A stretch of 64,000 nt of DNA from the NCBI GenBank assembly GCA_947579605.1, contig OX388312.1, forward strand, positions 25,939,313 through 26,003,312, read 5' to 3'. The position numbers and the translations under genes were made by a program. Positions 1 through 10,500 of the stretch are shown piece after piece. The DNA is from Athripsodes cinereus. Its lineage: Eukaryota; Arthropoda; Insecta; Trichoptera; Leptoceridae. The stretch's first letter is position 1, and the number at the start of each line of letters is the position of its first letter. Under the pieces are notes generated by a model that was given only the letters and a program-made list of their open reading frames with translations, had not been told where the DNA came from and searched no databases.

Positions 1-1210
1 TAGCAGTAGCGCGGTGTTTTTGACCATAGTCCCTTCGTGCGTCGTATGATCAAGATCGTATTTAGATTGTTTCAAGAGTAGCCCTGCTGATCTGTTTGTT
101 TTTAGTCTACAATTATGTTTTTTTTAAATCTATATATTGGTTCGTTAATGAAATAAATCAGCCCTAGTTGGCTGGGTTGCCTGGTAAATTTTAAAAAGGA
201 GATAACAAATTGTGGAATGTTCTCTGATTATCGCGATCTTCTTACAGTTGTCATTGTTGTTCCAAGCTTTTCAAGAACGTGCTTTCACCATCTTCAAGAG
301 TTTGAGTTATGAAAACCAGAAAACTTTATGAAATTAACGAATGTTGTTAACTTTGGCATAAACTTTGATCTGTTCGAGTATATTATCGATACTTCCTCCA
401 GATACTTTTCTACAGTTGTTTTCAAAATGTCTAGCCACTCTATATCAAATGTGAAGTAATACGATTATTGAATTCTGGTCAGAGTTAATTTATTTAAAGA
501 GAAATAAACAAATTCCTTCGTTTTCATTTTAAGATTTGGCTACTCAAAATGATTGAGATTATTTACATAATGTACTCGATTTTTTTTATAAATATTTGTT
601 TTGAAAAATTTGCTGGTTCTCTAGTTGTTTTTGATTTGCTGTGTATTATTTTATTTTATTTAATAAATGTTAAAAGCACAAAACAGGATAATAACAACAT
701 ATATAAAGTAAGAAAAAAGGTTGATCTTTCAGAGATCAGCTATCATCCAATACTATGCACCACAATTAATCTAAAAATCATAGCGACCTAACATTCCGGT
801 CATCTCAACATGCCTACAGATACAGAGTCACGCTCGCTCACTCAATTATATCATAACTGTTTGCGATATAAAATAAATACAAATAATAAGGCCTTAGTAA
901 AATTCGTGAACCAATGATTTCTCAAACTGTCTTTTTCTGTATAGTATTATGTATGTATGTTGGTTGTGTAGCGATATAGGTTTTTGTTCGAAATACGGGC
1001 TGTAGGCTATATAGGGTGGTGGGTGGTTATTAATCCTGAAATATCCTGAATCATGAAATATTGTATGTAGTATACCTGGACAGGTAGCTAGCTATGTAGT
1101 AGTGGTGTACGTCAGGAAAATGATGCATCTTTATATGGGGCAGTGGTGGAGCTAAATGGGAAAACATAAATTATAAGAAATTTATAATTTTTCTATCCTA
1201 CAACTTACTG
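1..1210. other. Unassigned AT-rich DNA
   Basis: No feature recognised. An 80-codon plus-strand open frame (549-791) starts with ATG and is hydrophobic, but AT-rich DNA yields such frames by chance and no family motif is visible in it. Confidence 0.6.
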
Positions 1211-1253
1211 TACCATCACGGCATATTTAATAAGTGGAGTAGCCAGAAATGTG
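1211..1253 (-). repeat. SINE-C fragment (3' end)
   Basis: On the minus strand this ends in the SINE-C terminal word; on the plus strand it reads TACCATCACGGCATAT followed by a GTGG(A)GTAGCCAG block shared with the better copies at 10250, 30732 and 36403. Only about 43 bases are alignable by eye. Confidence 0.5.
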
Positions 1254-1478
1254 TTTGCACTTAATGGAGACTCAGGCCGTCCTTCCCTTTGCACAAATAT
1301 AAGTTTATTTGCTAAATATATTTAAAGACATTTTGAAACTAATGTATAAAATAATTTAAAATATATATCTATGGTAAACAAAAGTTATGATTTTAAAGTA
1401 AGTAAGAGGGCAATATTACGTGTGATATGATTTAGGGCAATATTGAAAGTAATAAAATATATATTATTTATGTTTAGT

Positions 1479-1635
1479 TGAATTGAAATAATAAAATACC
1501 TATTTATAAAATGAATATTTATTTTATTATTTCAATTCAAATCAATTATTTCAATTCAAATTAATAATTTTTATTCAAATTAATAATTTCAATTCAAATA
1601 AAATAAATTTATTTATTTATTTATTTATTTCATTT
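1479..1635. repeat. AT-rich inverted and tandem repeats
   Basis: A 21-base inverted repeat (1479-1499 against 1520-1540) is followed by repeated TTCAATTCAAAT(T/C)AA units and a run of TTTA units. The TTTA run next to GGCGTAAGCCC resembles the tail of a minus-strand non-LTR retrotransposon, but no coding remnant supports that. Confidence 0.6.
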
Positions 1636-1770
1636 ACGGCGTAAGCCCTTACACATGCATAATATTATGAACAAAGATACAAATTTCCAAACAAATACAA
1701 TTCAGTAATAAAACGTTACACAAATCATTAATCATAAAAGTGATAAAACAATAAACATATCAGGAGTGAA

Positions 1771-1893
1771 AAATGAATCAAATCAGTAATAAAACTTTAA
1801 ACAAATCAGTAATAAAGTATTAATCAAATCAGTAATAAAACTTTGAACAAATCAGTAATGAAACATTAATCAAATCAGTAATAAAATATAGTA
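1771..1893. repeat. Tandem repeat, about 46-bp unit
   Basis: About 2.5 imperfect copies of a unit built from the word AAATCAGTAATAAA, which alternates with ACTTTRAAC and GTATTAATC spacers. It ends against the RTE-1 remnant. Confidence 0.65.
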
Positions 1894-2262
1894 AAACATT
1901 GCGTGTTGGAGTGAGGCATGAAGAATGAACGGATGCAAGCGGAGTGTTGTGAATAGATGCATGTAAATAAATTACGATGGATTGGATATATGGAGCAAAT
2001 GGTTGAGAAAAGGATGACAAAGAGGATACGCCTATCTGGAAGAAGGGGCGAGAAGACACGCGGGTGCCCGAGAACAACGTGGGTTTATTACTTGGATCAA
2101 ATTGTCTAGGACGACCTGTATTAATTTATTATGTAAGAGAAATCGTCGCGCATTTTTGAGAATATGGCAGAAGTGTAAAAAGTATATAAGGATCGATTTA
2201 TATGGTGTTCCGTTCTCTCTGCCTACTCTACTTGGGATACGGTGTGAGGGCATAGATAGCTA
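1893..2262 (+). pseudogene. RTE-1 non-LTR retrotransposon, decayed 3' end
   Basis: Remnant of the C-terminal part of a reverse transcriptase that copies its own RNA into the genome. Between about 1960 and 2107 the frame gives NKLRWIGYMEQM and a later GCPRTTW block, degenerate forms of the LRWFGHVERM and GRPRxxW motifs typical of RTE-clade C-termini and present in the cleaner copy at 12494. A stop interrupts it after the DQIV block. The end (2205-2262) corresponds to the LSAY...GTGATGGTAT end of that copy but reads GTGAGGGCATAG. It is 5'-truncated and clearly older than the copies at 12494 and 44474. Confidence 0.65.
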
Positions 2263-2487
2263 ATTAAAATAGATTTGTGGTGGATGAATGGATTAATAGG
2301 TATATAAAATGTAAATCAAAACTCGTAACAAATCCAATTATATATCTTTTTTAATATTTTGCAGATTCATCTAAAAATGCCCAAGCATTTTAAATGGATT
2401 ATTTTGAAATTGAATTAAGAATTCTATTTGTGGGAAAACGTTCCACCATTGAGTTATTCTATTCTAAATCCGGTCGTTCAATGTGAT

Positions 2488-2496
2488 TTATATAAC
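2488..2496 (+). promoter_or_regulatory. TATA-like box upstream of the small-gene candidate
   Basis: TTATATAAC lies about 60 bases before the ATG at 2556. The distance would leave room for a short 5' leader. In DNA this AT-rich the match alone is weak. Confidence 0.25.
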
Positions 2497-2555
2497 TAAA
2501 TGGACGCCGATGCCGCCACAACATAAAATTTGCAATTCTAAATTCAAAAACTGAA

Positions 2556-5500
2556 ATGATGAGCGAGCGACTCTACTCCGCGCCGGCCGCACCGCCTGGC
2601 GACCACATCTGCAACAACGATGTATCGGTTGGAGGTGAATTTTATCGTACAACTAATCATAAAACGTAAATATTATAATATTTATGAATATTGTAGGTAT
2701 AATATTACGATATTATACCAATTTTATGAAAGGAATATGAAAAACATTTTTCCTCTTCGATATAAAACAAGTATCTGTCTATTCATGTATATCATCACAC
2801 CATCTCTTGCTTGTGGGGAAACTAACAACATGAAATTAAATTATAGCTTGTCTTCTCTGTTTATTCCAAAAGATGGCCTTTTTGTTTCGCTAAAATTACA
2901 AAATTTTTCAATAAACATCACTCGTGAAATGGCTTAAAACTTTATTAAAAAAAAGACAAATTGCCCATTGACCTAATCGATGGACATTTTATTTTTGTAA
3001 ACGGATGTAGTATATTAATAACGTCTTGTGTATTGTTTACTGTTGAAAGATAAGACACAGAAGAAAGCAGTGTACTGTACAAATGTAAAAAAAATACGCA
3101 GTGTAAAAAATAAAACTTATCTGTGGGAGTGAAAGCCAATTAATAAGTACGACTAAATCGTGAATGTGACTAAATAAATAAAAAAAACACAGTTAACTTC
3201 TAATGACTTTATTAAATTCGCTTACTAGTATTCGGAGACTCTCGACTCCATCATCAGGCGATTAGAAAAAAGTGAAAAAGATACAGTAAAGTAAATACTG
3301 TTTGTTTCTGTGACTAATTTAACTTTTTTCTTATCGCCTGATGATGGAGTCGAGAGTCTTCGAATACTAGTAAGCGAAGTTAATAAAGTTATTTGGAAGT
3401 TATAATAATAATAATAATAATAGTGTTGTCTGTGAATGGTTTAATACCTAAGAGTCTGTCAAGCAATCTCAGAAAACTGGGAGTAGATGACAGGCTCAAA
3501 TACAGCATGGAGAAGGCCGTACTTCTATCGTCCACCAGGATAGTAAGAAGGTTTTTGTCCCTGTAGCTCTGTAAGTGATCTCCCATGATTGTACTATATC
3601 ATAGAACATCATGGAAGAATCAACTTGAATAATGTTGGGTTCTACATTTTGAATATAAATTTATTTTAATAGTTTATGGTTTTGGTTATTTAATGTTATA
3701 TTTAAATTTTATTGTTAATCTTATATTGTGTTCAAAATGTAGAGTCTAATATTGTTTTGTTAAATAAATGAGATATGAGATAATAACAATAATATAGCTT
3801 TATTGACAGAACATAATACAAAGTTTGTACAAGAAACACATAATAAATAGAAAACAGTGCTCTGTCAAATGGAGGACTTGTTGCAGAGCAACATCTTCCA
3901 ATCAACCTGTGTTTTTTTCAATCTATCTTGAAATAAACTTCCAACAAGTACCTTCGGTCAATAATATATAAATGTCAATATGAATGGTATAAATGTACCT
4001 GTTCTTTCACATTCATTGATAATAAGTATATTTATATTAAAATAATTACATTTAAATTAAATACAATCATACGATCATTATACAGACGGCGAGTTTTTCC
4101 AACTTTCCCATACGAAACTATTTAAACCGTCAATGTAAAGTCAAAAGACTCACACAGCAAAGAAAATCCGTAACCTTAAACAATAACAGGTCATTATAGA
4201 TCCTTATAAGAAATAATTCAAAGTCAAAAGACTCACACAGCAAAGAAAATCCGTAACCTTAAACAATTACAGGTCATTATAGATCCTTATAAGAAATAAT
4301 TCAATGACATCTGAACTAAATAGTTATTAAAATGCAAGCATCTGCAGCTGAAACATTTTGCAATTCAATTTTATATTAATAAACTAACAAGTACATATAT
4401 AATATGGTTCATATTTAAAAGTATCAGCAACATAATAATAAAATGTAGATTCACTTGCACATATAAAAAGATTGTACGATTATTATATTATGTAATATAC
4501 ATATCTTCAAGTAAAGATTCTTCTTAAACCATCTGTACCATGAAATTATTATTATTATCATGTACTCGCTGAAACATATTTACTAAATTGTGTTGCTGAT
4601 AAATTGTGTAAGAGCTAACCTAGCAACATAATTTGTGGCTAAGTAGCATTTTTTCTCACCTGTCAATATATATTTTATTTATTATTTGAACATTTCGCAA
4701 TACAAGTAAATATTTTTAACTCACCAAGTTTATGTAATAATTGATATAACCATTACATATTTAAATATTATCCACACTAAAATCATAGCTGTGCTGTGTA
4801 ATGTTATAATATTTCGTTTGTTGCTGTTTTGTTATCATTTCTTCATTCACTCTCATGTTTATGTTGTTCTTTAAAATGTTCATGTTTTTATCAAAATATT
4901 GTTTTATTTAATACCATGTAACCTTTAATAAAGCTTTTTTTCTAGAATTGAAGGACGTTGTGGAGTGAGGAGGCAGGTGTTATGGCTGCGCAACATACGG
5001 AAATGGACAGGAATAACCCAGGTGGGAGAGTCCCTGTCCCACGCTGACCCAAACAGCGTGGGACAGGGAGGCATTCTCCAGAGTGATCGCCAGCGTCGGA
5101 GGCCTGATACGGTAATAATAGAAGAAGAAGGACCTTTTAATCGGCAGTCTAAACCAATTTGAGAGTAGGTATTTAGACCCTGCTCCTACTCAAGATGTTG
5201 GCATAATTTGAAGTATTGTGCCATAAAATAGTGTTGAGAGTCTCTTTCTCATGATTCCGTTGATGGAAAGTTTCATTCAAATACGAATTTCAGTGATAAA
5301 TTTAAAAATTCCTAATTTATTTATTGCAAACTTTACATGAATTTTTAACAATATTGAACATTAAAAAAAATCAAATTTATGACATATATTTACTAAAGAC
5401 GAGTTTAATGCAATGGTGCAATTTTTCCAACTAATCCAAGTTATAATTTACTTTCTTAAAAGTAATGAGATTCTGGTGTTTTATTCTATTGTTACTTACA

Positions 5501-5569
5501 GCAACAAGCAACACATTTTTTATTAATGTTTCAGGAGTGTGTGCGGAGTTTATAGCGGCAATGCTTTAA
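2556..5569 (+). CDS. Candidate two-exon gene for a 37-residue protein
   Basis: Unrecognised. Proposed exon 1 is 2556-2634 and exon 2 is 5535-5569. Exon 1 is a GC-rich island with G/C-ending codons in otherwise AT-rich DNA. It opens with ATGATG, encodes a Pro/Ala-rich stretch (SAPAAPPGDHICNND) and ends at GGAG|GTGAAT, a usable splice donor. Exon 1 leaves one base over; an acceptor at 5534 (TTAATGTTTCAG) restores the frame and adds VCAEFIAAML before TAA. An ATTAAA word follows about 60 bases downstream. The product would have two cysteines and a short hydrophobic end. Seen: the island, the splice words and the phase match. Inferred: that they belong together. The intron would contain a hairpin element and two LINE tails. 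A chance join is possible. Confidence 0.3.
3193..3402. repeat. Fold-back hairpin element, copy 1
   Basis: The two arms (about 3193-3275 and 3327-3402) are inverted copies of each other around a roughly 50-base loop. Both contain the block CGCCTGATGATGGAG and the palindrome TACTAGTA. The arms are the same family as the near-perfect hairpin at 9695-9973 but have diverged. No target duplication was found, and the right side runs into a TAA microsatellite instead of the tail seen at 9935-9973. Confidence 0.75.
3334..3377 (+). ncRNA. Hammerhead-ribozyme-like motif (copy 1)
   Basis: CTGATGA (3338-3344) is followed by a stem with a GAGA loop, then GAA (3362-3364), the palindrome TACTAGTA (3365-3372), one base and GCGA, which can pair with TCGC just before CTGATGA. 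Stem II here has a U-U mismatch and a G-U pair, so this copy is weaker than the one at 9832. The left arm has the same arrangement on the minus strand. Confidence 0.35.
3424..3786 (+). pseudogene. Non-LTR retrotransposon 3' end (LINE-J)
   Basis: A 43-codon open frame ending with TAG at about 3567 carries KAVLLSSTRIVRRFLSL, resembling the conserved C-terminus of R2/R4-like non-LTR polyproteins (AVL.GT..I.RR.L). About 220 bases of 3' UTR follow, ending near AAATAAATGAGATATGAG. The same UTR end recurs at 28984-29050. The 5' side is cut off by the TAA microsatellite at 3403-3420. Assignment to a clade is from memory of the motif and is uncertain. Confidence 0.5.
3906..3962 (+). repeat. Tail fragment of the fold-back family
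   Basis: Shares a TGTGTTTTTTTCAA block and the word ACTTCCAACAAGTACCTTCG with the unique tail of the 9695-9973 element. No hairpin arm is attached here. Shorter relatives of the word occur near 29945 and 41028. Confidence 0.6.
4138..4303. repeat. Perfect-looking 83-bp tandem duplication
   Basis: Copy 1 is 4138-4220 and copy 2 is 4221-4303. I find a single difference between them (CAATAACAGG against CAATTACAGG). The near identity points to a recent duplication. No coding content. Confidence 0.9.
4304..4944. other. Unassigned AT-rich DNA
   Basis: I see no open frame, repeat or motif of interest here. Confidence 0.6.
4945..5140 (+). pseudogene. Non-LTR retrotransposon 3' end (LINE-D)
   Basis: The block WLRNIRKWTGITQVGE, followed after a frameshift by DREAFSRVIASVGG, matches the usual C-terminus of an insect non-LTR reverse transcriptase of the WLRNIRxWTG type. 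The end is followed by TAATAATAGAAGAAGAAG, a microsatellite tail. The frame change within the GTGGGACAGGGAGG region shows that the copy is dead. Only the last 60 or so codons are present. Confidence 0.65.
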
Positions 5570-6020
5570 CCAACAACTGCTCACCACTGCCTTTGACGGC
5601 ATGCCGTAAAATACTCATTTGAATATGCTTCATTAAAACTATAAATCCACGTCAGAAAAGTTTCTTAATTTGAACATCTTGCGAGAATACAACTACTTCT
5701 GTACGTACGTACAAACGTATAACTAGGAATATATTTTCCATAATATCTAATTTAGGGTGTCCATAAATCACGGAACATAATATTTTAAATTTTATTATCA
5801 ATAAAATCTTATTGTTGATGTAAAAAGAAGTTTAAGTATCGTGAAAATGTTTAACGCGACATCTGCTCACTGATGCAGTAACTATTATTTTTTCACAAAA
5901 ATATAAGTTCTCTGACACCTGAAATACCCGAGAAAAAAGTAATTTTTACAAATAAACCTACAATCGTACTGTAAATATACCTACTTTTATTTTCATAATG
6001 TAAACATAGTTTTTGTGTAG
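5570..6020. other. Unassigned stretch after the small-gene candidate
   Basis: Would be 3' UTR and intergenic DNA if the gene at 2556-5569 is real (ATTAAA near 5632). Otherwise nothing recognisable. Confidence 0.4.
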
Positions 6021-6021
6021 T

Positions 6022-6210
6022 AACCGGCAAGAATTGCTCTCCCATTCTTTTACATAAGTTTTCAAGTCATCGATGAGGTGTGCTTCCCATACTGAAAAAT
6101 AAACTTTAAATACTCAATTATTTGTTGTAAACATATTGAACTTAATTTTTATTGGCACGGAGAAGACGACTTCCATGTTTATCTCATGCAGTTAGTCCGC
6201 TAGCTACCAA
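6022..6210 (+). repeat. SINE-C copy, degenerate
   Basis: Keeps the order of SINE-C blocks: a head near CCGGCAAGAATTGCTCTCCC, a middle near ATCGATGAGG, then TTGGCACGGAGAAG and GCTAGCTACC. It is strongly diverged, and the GTGATGGTAT end is not retained. Confidence 0.6.
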
Positions 6211-7194
6211 ATATGAATTAAGAATAACATGAATAGAAATTTAAATAAAATGGAAATAATTGTTTCAGCATGCGTTTTAATTAGTTATTCGGACAAGATG
6301 TTTCCTATTCTAATTAAGAGATTTCATTAAAATAATATTACATCAAAATAAAATTATATATATGTTAGTACCAGTCTTGACAGTTTGTTCTAATTTTGAA
6401 TTCGTTTACCTTGTTTTACCTTTTACATTTTAAAATCTACATGTTTTATAAATATGATTTAACTTTATGACGTCAACCTCATCGCTGAGTCTTATTTTCA
6501 TGGCACAGAGAAAATGAATTGAAAATTGTGAATTGGCTTTTCCGTGAGTGTATTAGCAAATAGAGATGAAGACAGATAGAAGAAGAAAAAAAAACATAGA
6601 CAAACCATAAAGCTTCAAATAATTCATTTTTAAACTGTTGGTTCACACTGTTATGTAACAATACCATTTTCCAAAAAAAGGCACCTATATATCAAACAAA
6701 TTTATTGTTTTTGAGTTACGGATAAATAAACGTCAAAATATTAATCAGATATGTTTATTTAGTGTATTTTGATATCAGAAACACACGACACTAAATACAA
6801 ATTTAATATCGCAAAATGAGGTTGATGGTATGTTTGTGTAGGTCCGGAAATTAGGCAAGTTATATAATGTTATATATTATTATTATTACTTGGTGTAATT
6901 ACATCTACGTAGTACTACTACTTGGTTTGTTTCAATATTTGATCCACAACATGATATTAGTGTATTTATTATTTTACTTGAGATCTTATAATGTTCCTCC
7001 ACAAACTATGTATACTGAAATCTTGTAAGCATAGCATTAAGTGGAAATGTCTAAGTAATGATTGGAAGCTATTATGCTTTGTTTTATTCAAAACTTTTAT
7101 TTTAATTTGAAAATGTTCAGACCTTACAAAACAGAATCTGAAATTTAAATACCCATGTTTTTTACTACTTTTCCTAGATAAACAGACAAAAGTC
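6211..7194. other. Unassigned AT-rich DNA
   Basis: A 62-codon minus frame (6479-6667) and others are present, but none shows a motif. Nothing else recognised. Confidence 0.6.
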
Positions 7195-7452
7195 GTCAAC
7201 ATAGTTGATAAAGTCTCCAAGCTGAAATGGCAATGAGCTGGTCATATGGTAAGATGAGAGGATGGCAGGTAGACTTCCAGTATTCTTGAATGGAGGCCGT
7301 GGGAGGACAAAGGAAGTGTAGGAAGACCTTAAAAAAATGGGTTGACTATATTGTCCAGATGATGGGAAAACAGTGGTATCGTGTCGCTCGAGATCGAAAA
7401 GTGTGGAAAAGTTTTTAAGAGGCCTATATCCAGCAGTGGAGAGAAGAAGGCT
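7195..7452 (+). pseudogene. RTE-type retrotransposon 3' end (LINE-E)
   Basis: Several plus-strand frames together give the usual ending of an RTE-clade reverse transcriptase: LKWQxAGHM, SILEWRP, a VGRP block, then WYRVARDRKVWKSF and EAYIQQW. At least three frameshifts or stops break it. No target duplication seen. Different family from RTE-1, since the 3' end lacks GTGATGG. Confidence 0.65.
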
Positions 7453-8163
7453 AACAGTTTGTATGTTAAAATTTGATAAAATTGAAACTTTAAGGAATAC
7501 TGCCTCAGAACTTAACAAAACATAAGTCTAGCAAGGGTATAATATTATGCTCTATGATACAAACACTTAATAGTGTATACAAATCATAAATTTTGAGAGA
7601 AAAAACATTTAACAATAAAGAGATCCAACTTCCATGAATGGACATTGTTCGTAAGATTTTTTTGAACAAATCGTACACAATTCTTTATTTAAATGTTAAG
7701 AATGTAAACTTTTTTGTTTGTTTAATTGGATTGTGGCACAACGCGTAGATGGCAAAAAGACATTTCAATCGGAGAACTATACGCTTACACAATTATAAAT
7801 ATTATACATACATGTTATAATACACAATTATAAAACTCTTCATTTAGTAGCATTCTACATTTCGGTACTATTGAGACGAGAGATCTTTCGAGATCTGAAA
7901 TGGGAGATCCAAAAAATGGTTGTTTCTATGGTTGACATTAAATGTTTCTCGATTTGTTGAATACAGTTTTTGCGGATATTTGTATAAATTTGCTTGTTAT
8001 CGATGTACAGTAAAGAATCACAAGCTAGCCCAGACACAAGCTAGCAATATACAGCTTCACCGGGTGAGATCTAAATACAAATTAAGTTTAAAAAATGTTA
8101 TATGTAGATATCTTGTTTATTTTGTTTATATTTTATGGTTTTCAATAAGATAAAAAAAAACCA
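7453..8163. other. Unassigned AT-rich DNA
   Basis: Overlapping short frames on both strands near 7855-8153 have no recognisable motif. Confidence 0.6.
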
Positions 8164-8325
8164 GTGAGAATGGTAGAATTGATGAAAGTTGTTGGTGGAC
8201 ACCGTAAGTAATCACTCAAATCAGTATAAAACCAATTGTCAGCGTTGGGACGCGCTCTCAAGACTTCCGATTGGAGTTTGCACAATGTTCCATTGTGTTA
8301 ACATGGTTAACTTACCAAGAAGTCT
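8164..8325 (+). repeat. Dispersed repeat K, copy 1
   Basis: Aligns by eye with 22735-22880. Shared words include TGAAAGTTGT, GATCACTNAA-like spacers, AGCNTTGGGAC, CACAATGTT and CATTGTGT. I cannot assign it to a known element class. Confidence 0.6.
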
Positions 8326-8477
8326 GATAAAATTTGTCATTCTTTATTAATTTTAATACCTTTCAATCTTTTATTTCAAGCAATGTCTCTTAAATATTTT
8401 GATTGAATTAAAAAAAAACATTATTGAGTGTCCAAGTGACTTTATAAAATTACCCTCACAAGTTTTCAGAAACTCTT

Positions 8478-8535
8478 TTCTTTCAATCGCCTGATGAAGT
8501 TGAGAGTTTCCGAATTTATCTCTGAAATAATAATT
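8478..8535 (+). repeat. Fold-back family arm, degenerate single copy
   Basis: AATCGCCTGATGAAGTTGAG followed by CCGAA is a decayed right arm of the hairpin family. No inverted partner is left, and stem II of the hammerhead-like fold is lost. Confidence 0.5.
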
Positions 8536-9678
8536 TTAAGAAAGACATAGATTATAAAGTGATATTTTTGTATACGCCTTTCGTATTCTTTATTAATTGT
8601 TCCAACCTATGTAGGTTTATATTAAATAAAATTTCTACGTCATTTTGTATGTTTTCACATAAAGAAAACGTGATTATCTCCTTACGTAGGTACGATAGAT
8701 TGTATAATTTCAGAGTTGTAGGTATTTAATACTAAACTTTGGCGCAAACCTTGGAAAAACTTAAACGTAATGCCAAACGATATAAATCCTATGCTTATTT
8801 TAAATGTTAGAAGCAGTTTGCATCGGCAATTTTTCCAAACGATTTGTTTTTGTATTACACGCCCCAATAAGTAGAGATGAATTGAGGTAATTTCCGATTT
8901 TTATGGCTATATTTGTTTATTTTTATGCTATCATCATACAAGTTCTATTAATATTGCCTCATTAGTTTTGGTTTAACATATTTTATATTTGAATACAAGT
9001 ATTATTTTTAAGAACCTGTAATATCAATCGGATTGCCTTAGTTCGATTCATTAAGCAAGGAACAAATTTCATTGGTATTGATAATTTATTTTTCTTCGAT
9101 TTCTTCTACCTGTATCTACATGAATGTTATACTTGAATATTTTTGATTAGTTCTTATTTTGATTTCAAAAGCTTTGTAACTGTTATTGTTAAACTCAAAC
9201 TATTTCTAAATCTAAAAGTTTTTGATAATTTTCTCAAGCTCTTCTATAATTACAATTTCATTAGACATCAAGTAATTAATAACAATAAAATAAAATAAAC
9301 GTTCGAGTGATAATATTATTATTTTTATTATAATATTTTTGTTATAAAAACTGCAATAATTACTAAAACATTGCGAGAAAATTGCATAAATTATAGTGTT
9401 AACACTAATGTGCACCGTAGTACTAAATACTATGCTGTCCTACAGACAGTGCACATAACCGCTCGTAGAGATCTACAGTGGTTTGCCATATTTACGACTT
9501 TTCTTACAAATATTTTCTGAGTTTACTAACAAAATCTTAAGTACACGCTGTTATGCCTCGTTTTTATAAATATTTTCAGCAATATTTAAATCTAAATTTG
9601 GGATTAACTCGATCTGGATTAGGAAAGCACTTTTCTTAAACCGTATAGTCACTGACATTCTGTGCAGTGCACCGCTCA
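8536..9678. other. Unassigned AT-rich DNA
   Basis: No coding or repeat family recognised. A small imperfect inverted repeat based on GTGCAC lies near 9408-9455. Confidence 0.6.
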
Positions 9679-9989
9679 AATGTCGTAAGATTTTAAGATA
9701 ATTGAAAAAAAAAACACAATATGTAGTTAACTTCCAAATGACTTTATTAACTTCGCGTACTAGTATTCGGAGACTCTCGTCTCCATCATCAGGCGATTAG
9801 TAAAAAAGTTTATCTTAATCTTTTTTACTAATCGCCTGATGATGGAGACGAGAGTCTCCGAATACTAGTACGCGAAGTTAATAAAGTCATTTGGAAGTTA
9901 ACTACATATTGTGTTTTTTTTTTTCAATTATCTTGAAATGGACTTCCAACAAGTACCTTCGGTCGACAACATTAATGTCGTAAGATTTT
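9679..9989. mobile_element. Fold-back retroposon with 16-bp target duplication
   Basis: Element body 9695-9973 (279 bp) is flanked by the exact direct repeat AATGTCGTAAGATTTT (9679-9694 and 9974-9989). Inside, arms 9695-9808 and 9820-9934 are near-perfect inverted copies around an 11-base loop, followed by a 39-base unique tail (9935-9973) ending in GACAACATT. Long target duplications are usual for target-primed reverse transcription and for Penelope-like elements; cut-and-paste MITEs normally have 2-10 bp. No protein is encoded. The arms' near identity means recent formation or strong constraint on pairing. Confidence 0.85.
9832..9875 (+). ncRNA. Hammerhead-ribozyme-like motif (best copy)
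   Basis: Read as RNA: TCGC (9832-9835), core CTGATGA (9836-9842), one unpaired T, stem II GGAGAC / GTCTCC closed by GAGA (9844-9859), core GAA (9860-9862), palindrome TACTAGTA (9863-9870) as a minimal stem III, then C (9871) at the would-be cleavage position and GCGA (9872-9875) pairing with TCGC. This is the order of a type I hammerhead. Deviations are the extra T after the core and a U-A instead of A-U pair at 15.1-16.1. Penelope-like elements and retrozymes are known to carry hammerheads with very short stem III that work as dimers. Activity is not shown. Confidence 0.45.
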
Positions 9990-10249
9990 TGTCGTTTTTT
10001 ATAGGAACGGTGCATGGGTGTACCCAAAGAGAGGGGGTCAAACGGGGATAGCTGCTTCCCTCAAGATTTTTTTAAAATACTTAGTAATAAAGAAGGCAAA
10101 ACTTATTTATATCAAAGAATGGAAAATTTGCTGACAGAGATTTTGCTTTTAAAATTACCAAATTGTGAAAATTGAAACCTAGAAAAAATATTCACAGAAA
10201 TGGGACTTCAGTTAACTGGCTAATTAAATTATACATATTCCAAAACATT

Positions 10250-10500
10250 TTCCAAAAGTGGGGTAGCCAGAGCCAACTATATGTAATAAACATGCAAGTC
10301 ATCCTCTCCGTACTGATACAAGTAAAGACATTCAGGTAAGGTGACATACTTTGACGCCGAACTAAAGATGTCAAATGTTTTGAAACGTGATATTCAACGA
10401 ATAATTATCTTCTTTAAACGGGTCACTCCAAAACTTACAACATAGGGTGGGAGGCCTTTTCTTTACCAGATACTTCACGGTATGATCAATGTTCAGTAAA
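10250..10500 (-). repeat. SINE-C copy
   Basis: Minus-strand copy. The plus strand shows GTGGGGTAGCCAGAG, ATAAACATGCAAGTCATCC, ACATTCAGG, then the head region ending TTTACCAGATACTTCACGG. The head half continues into the tandem array 10359-10839. Confidence 0.7.

Noticed and set aside
2620..2937. 105-codon open frame as a gene
   Set aside because: AT-driven composition (Ile, Asn, Tyr, Lys), no motif, and it overlaps the proposed donor and intron start.
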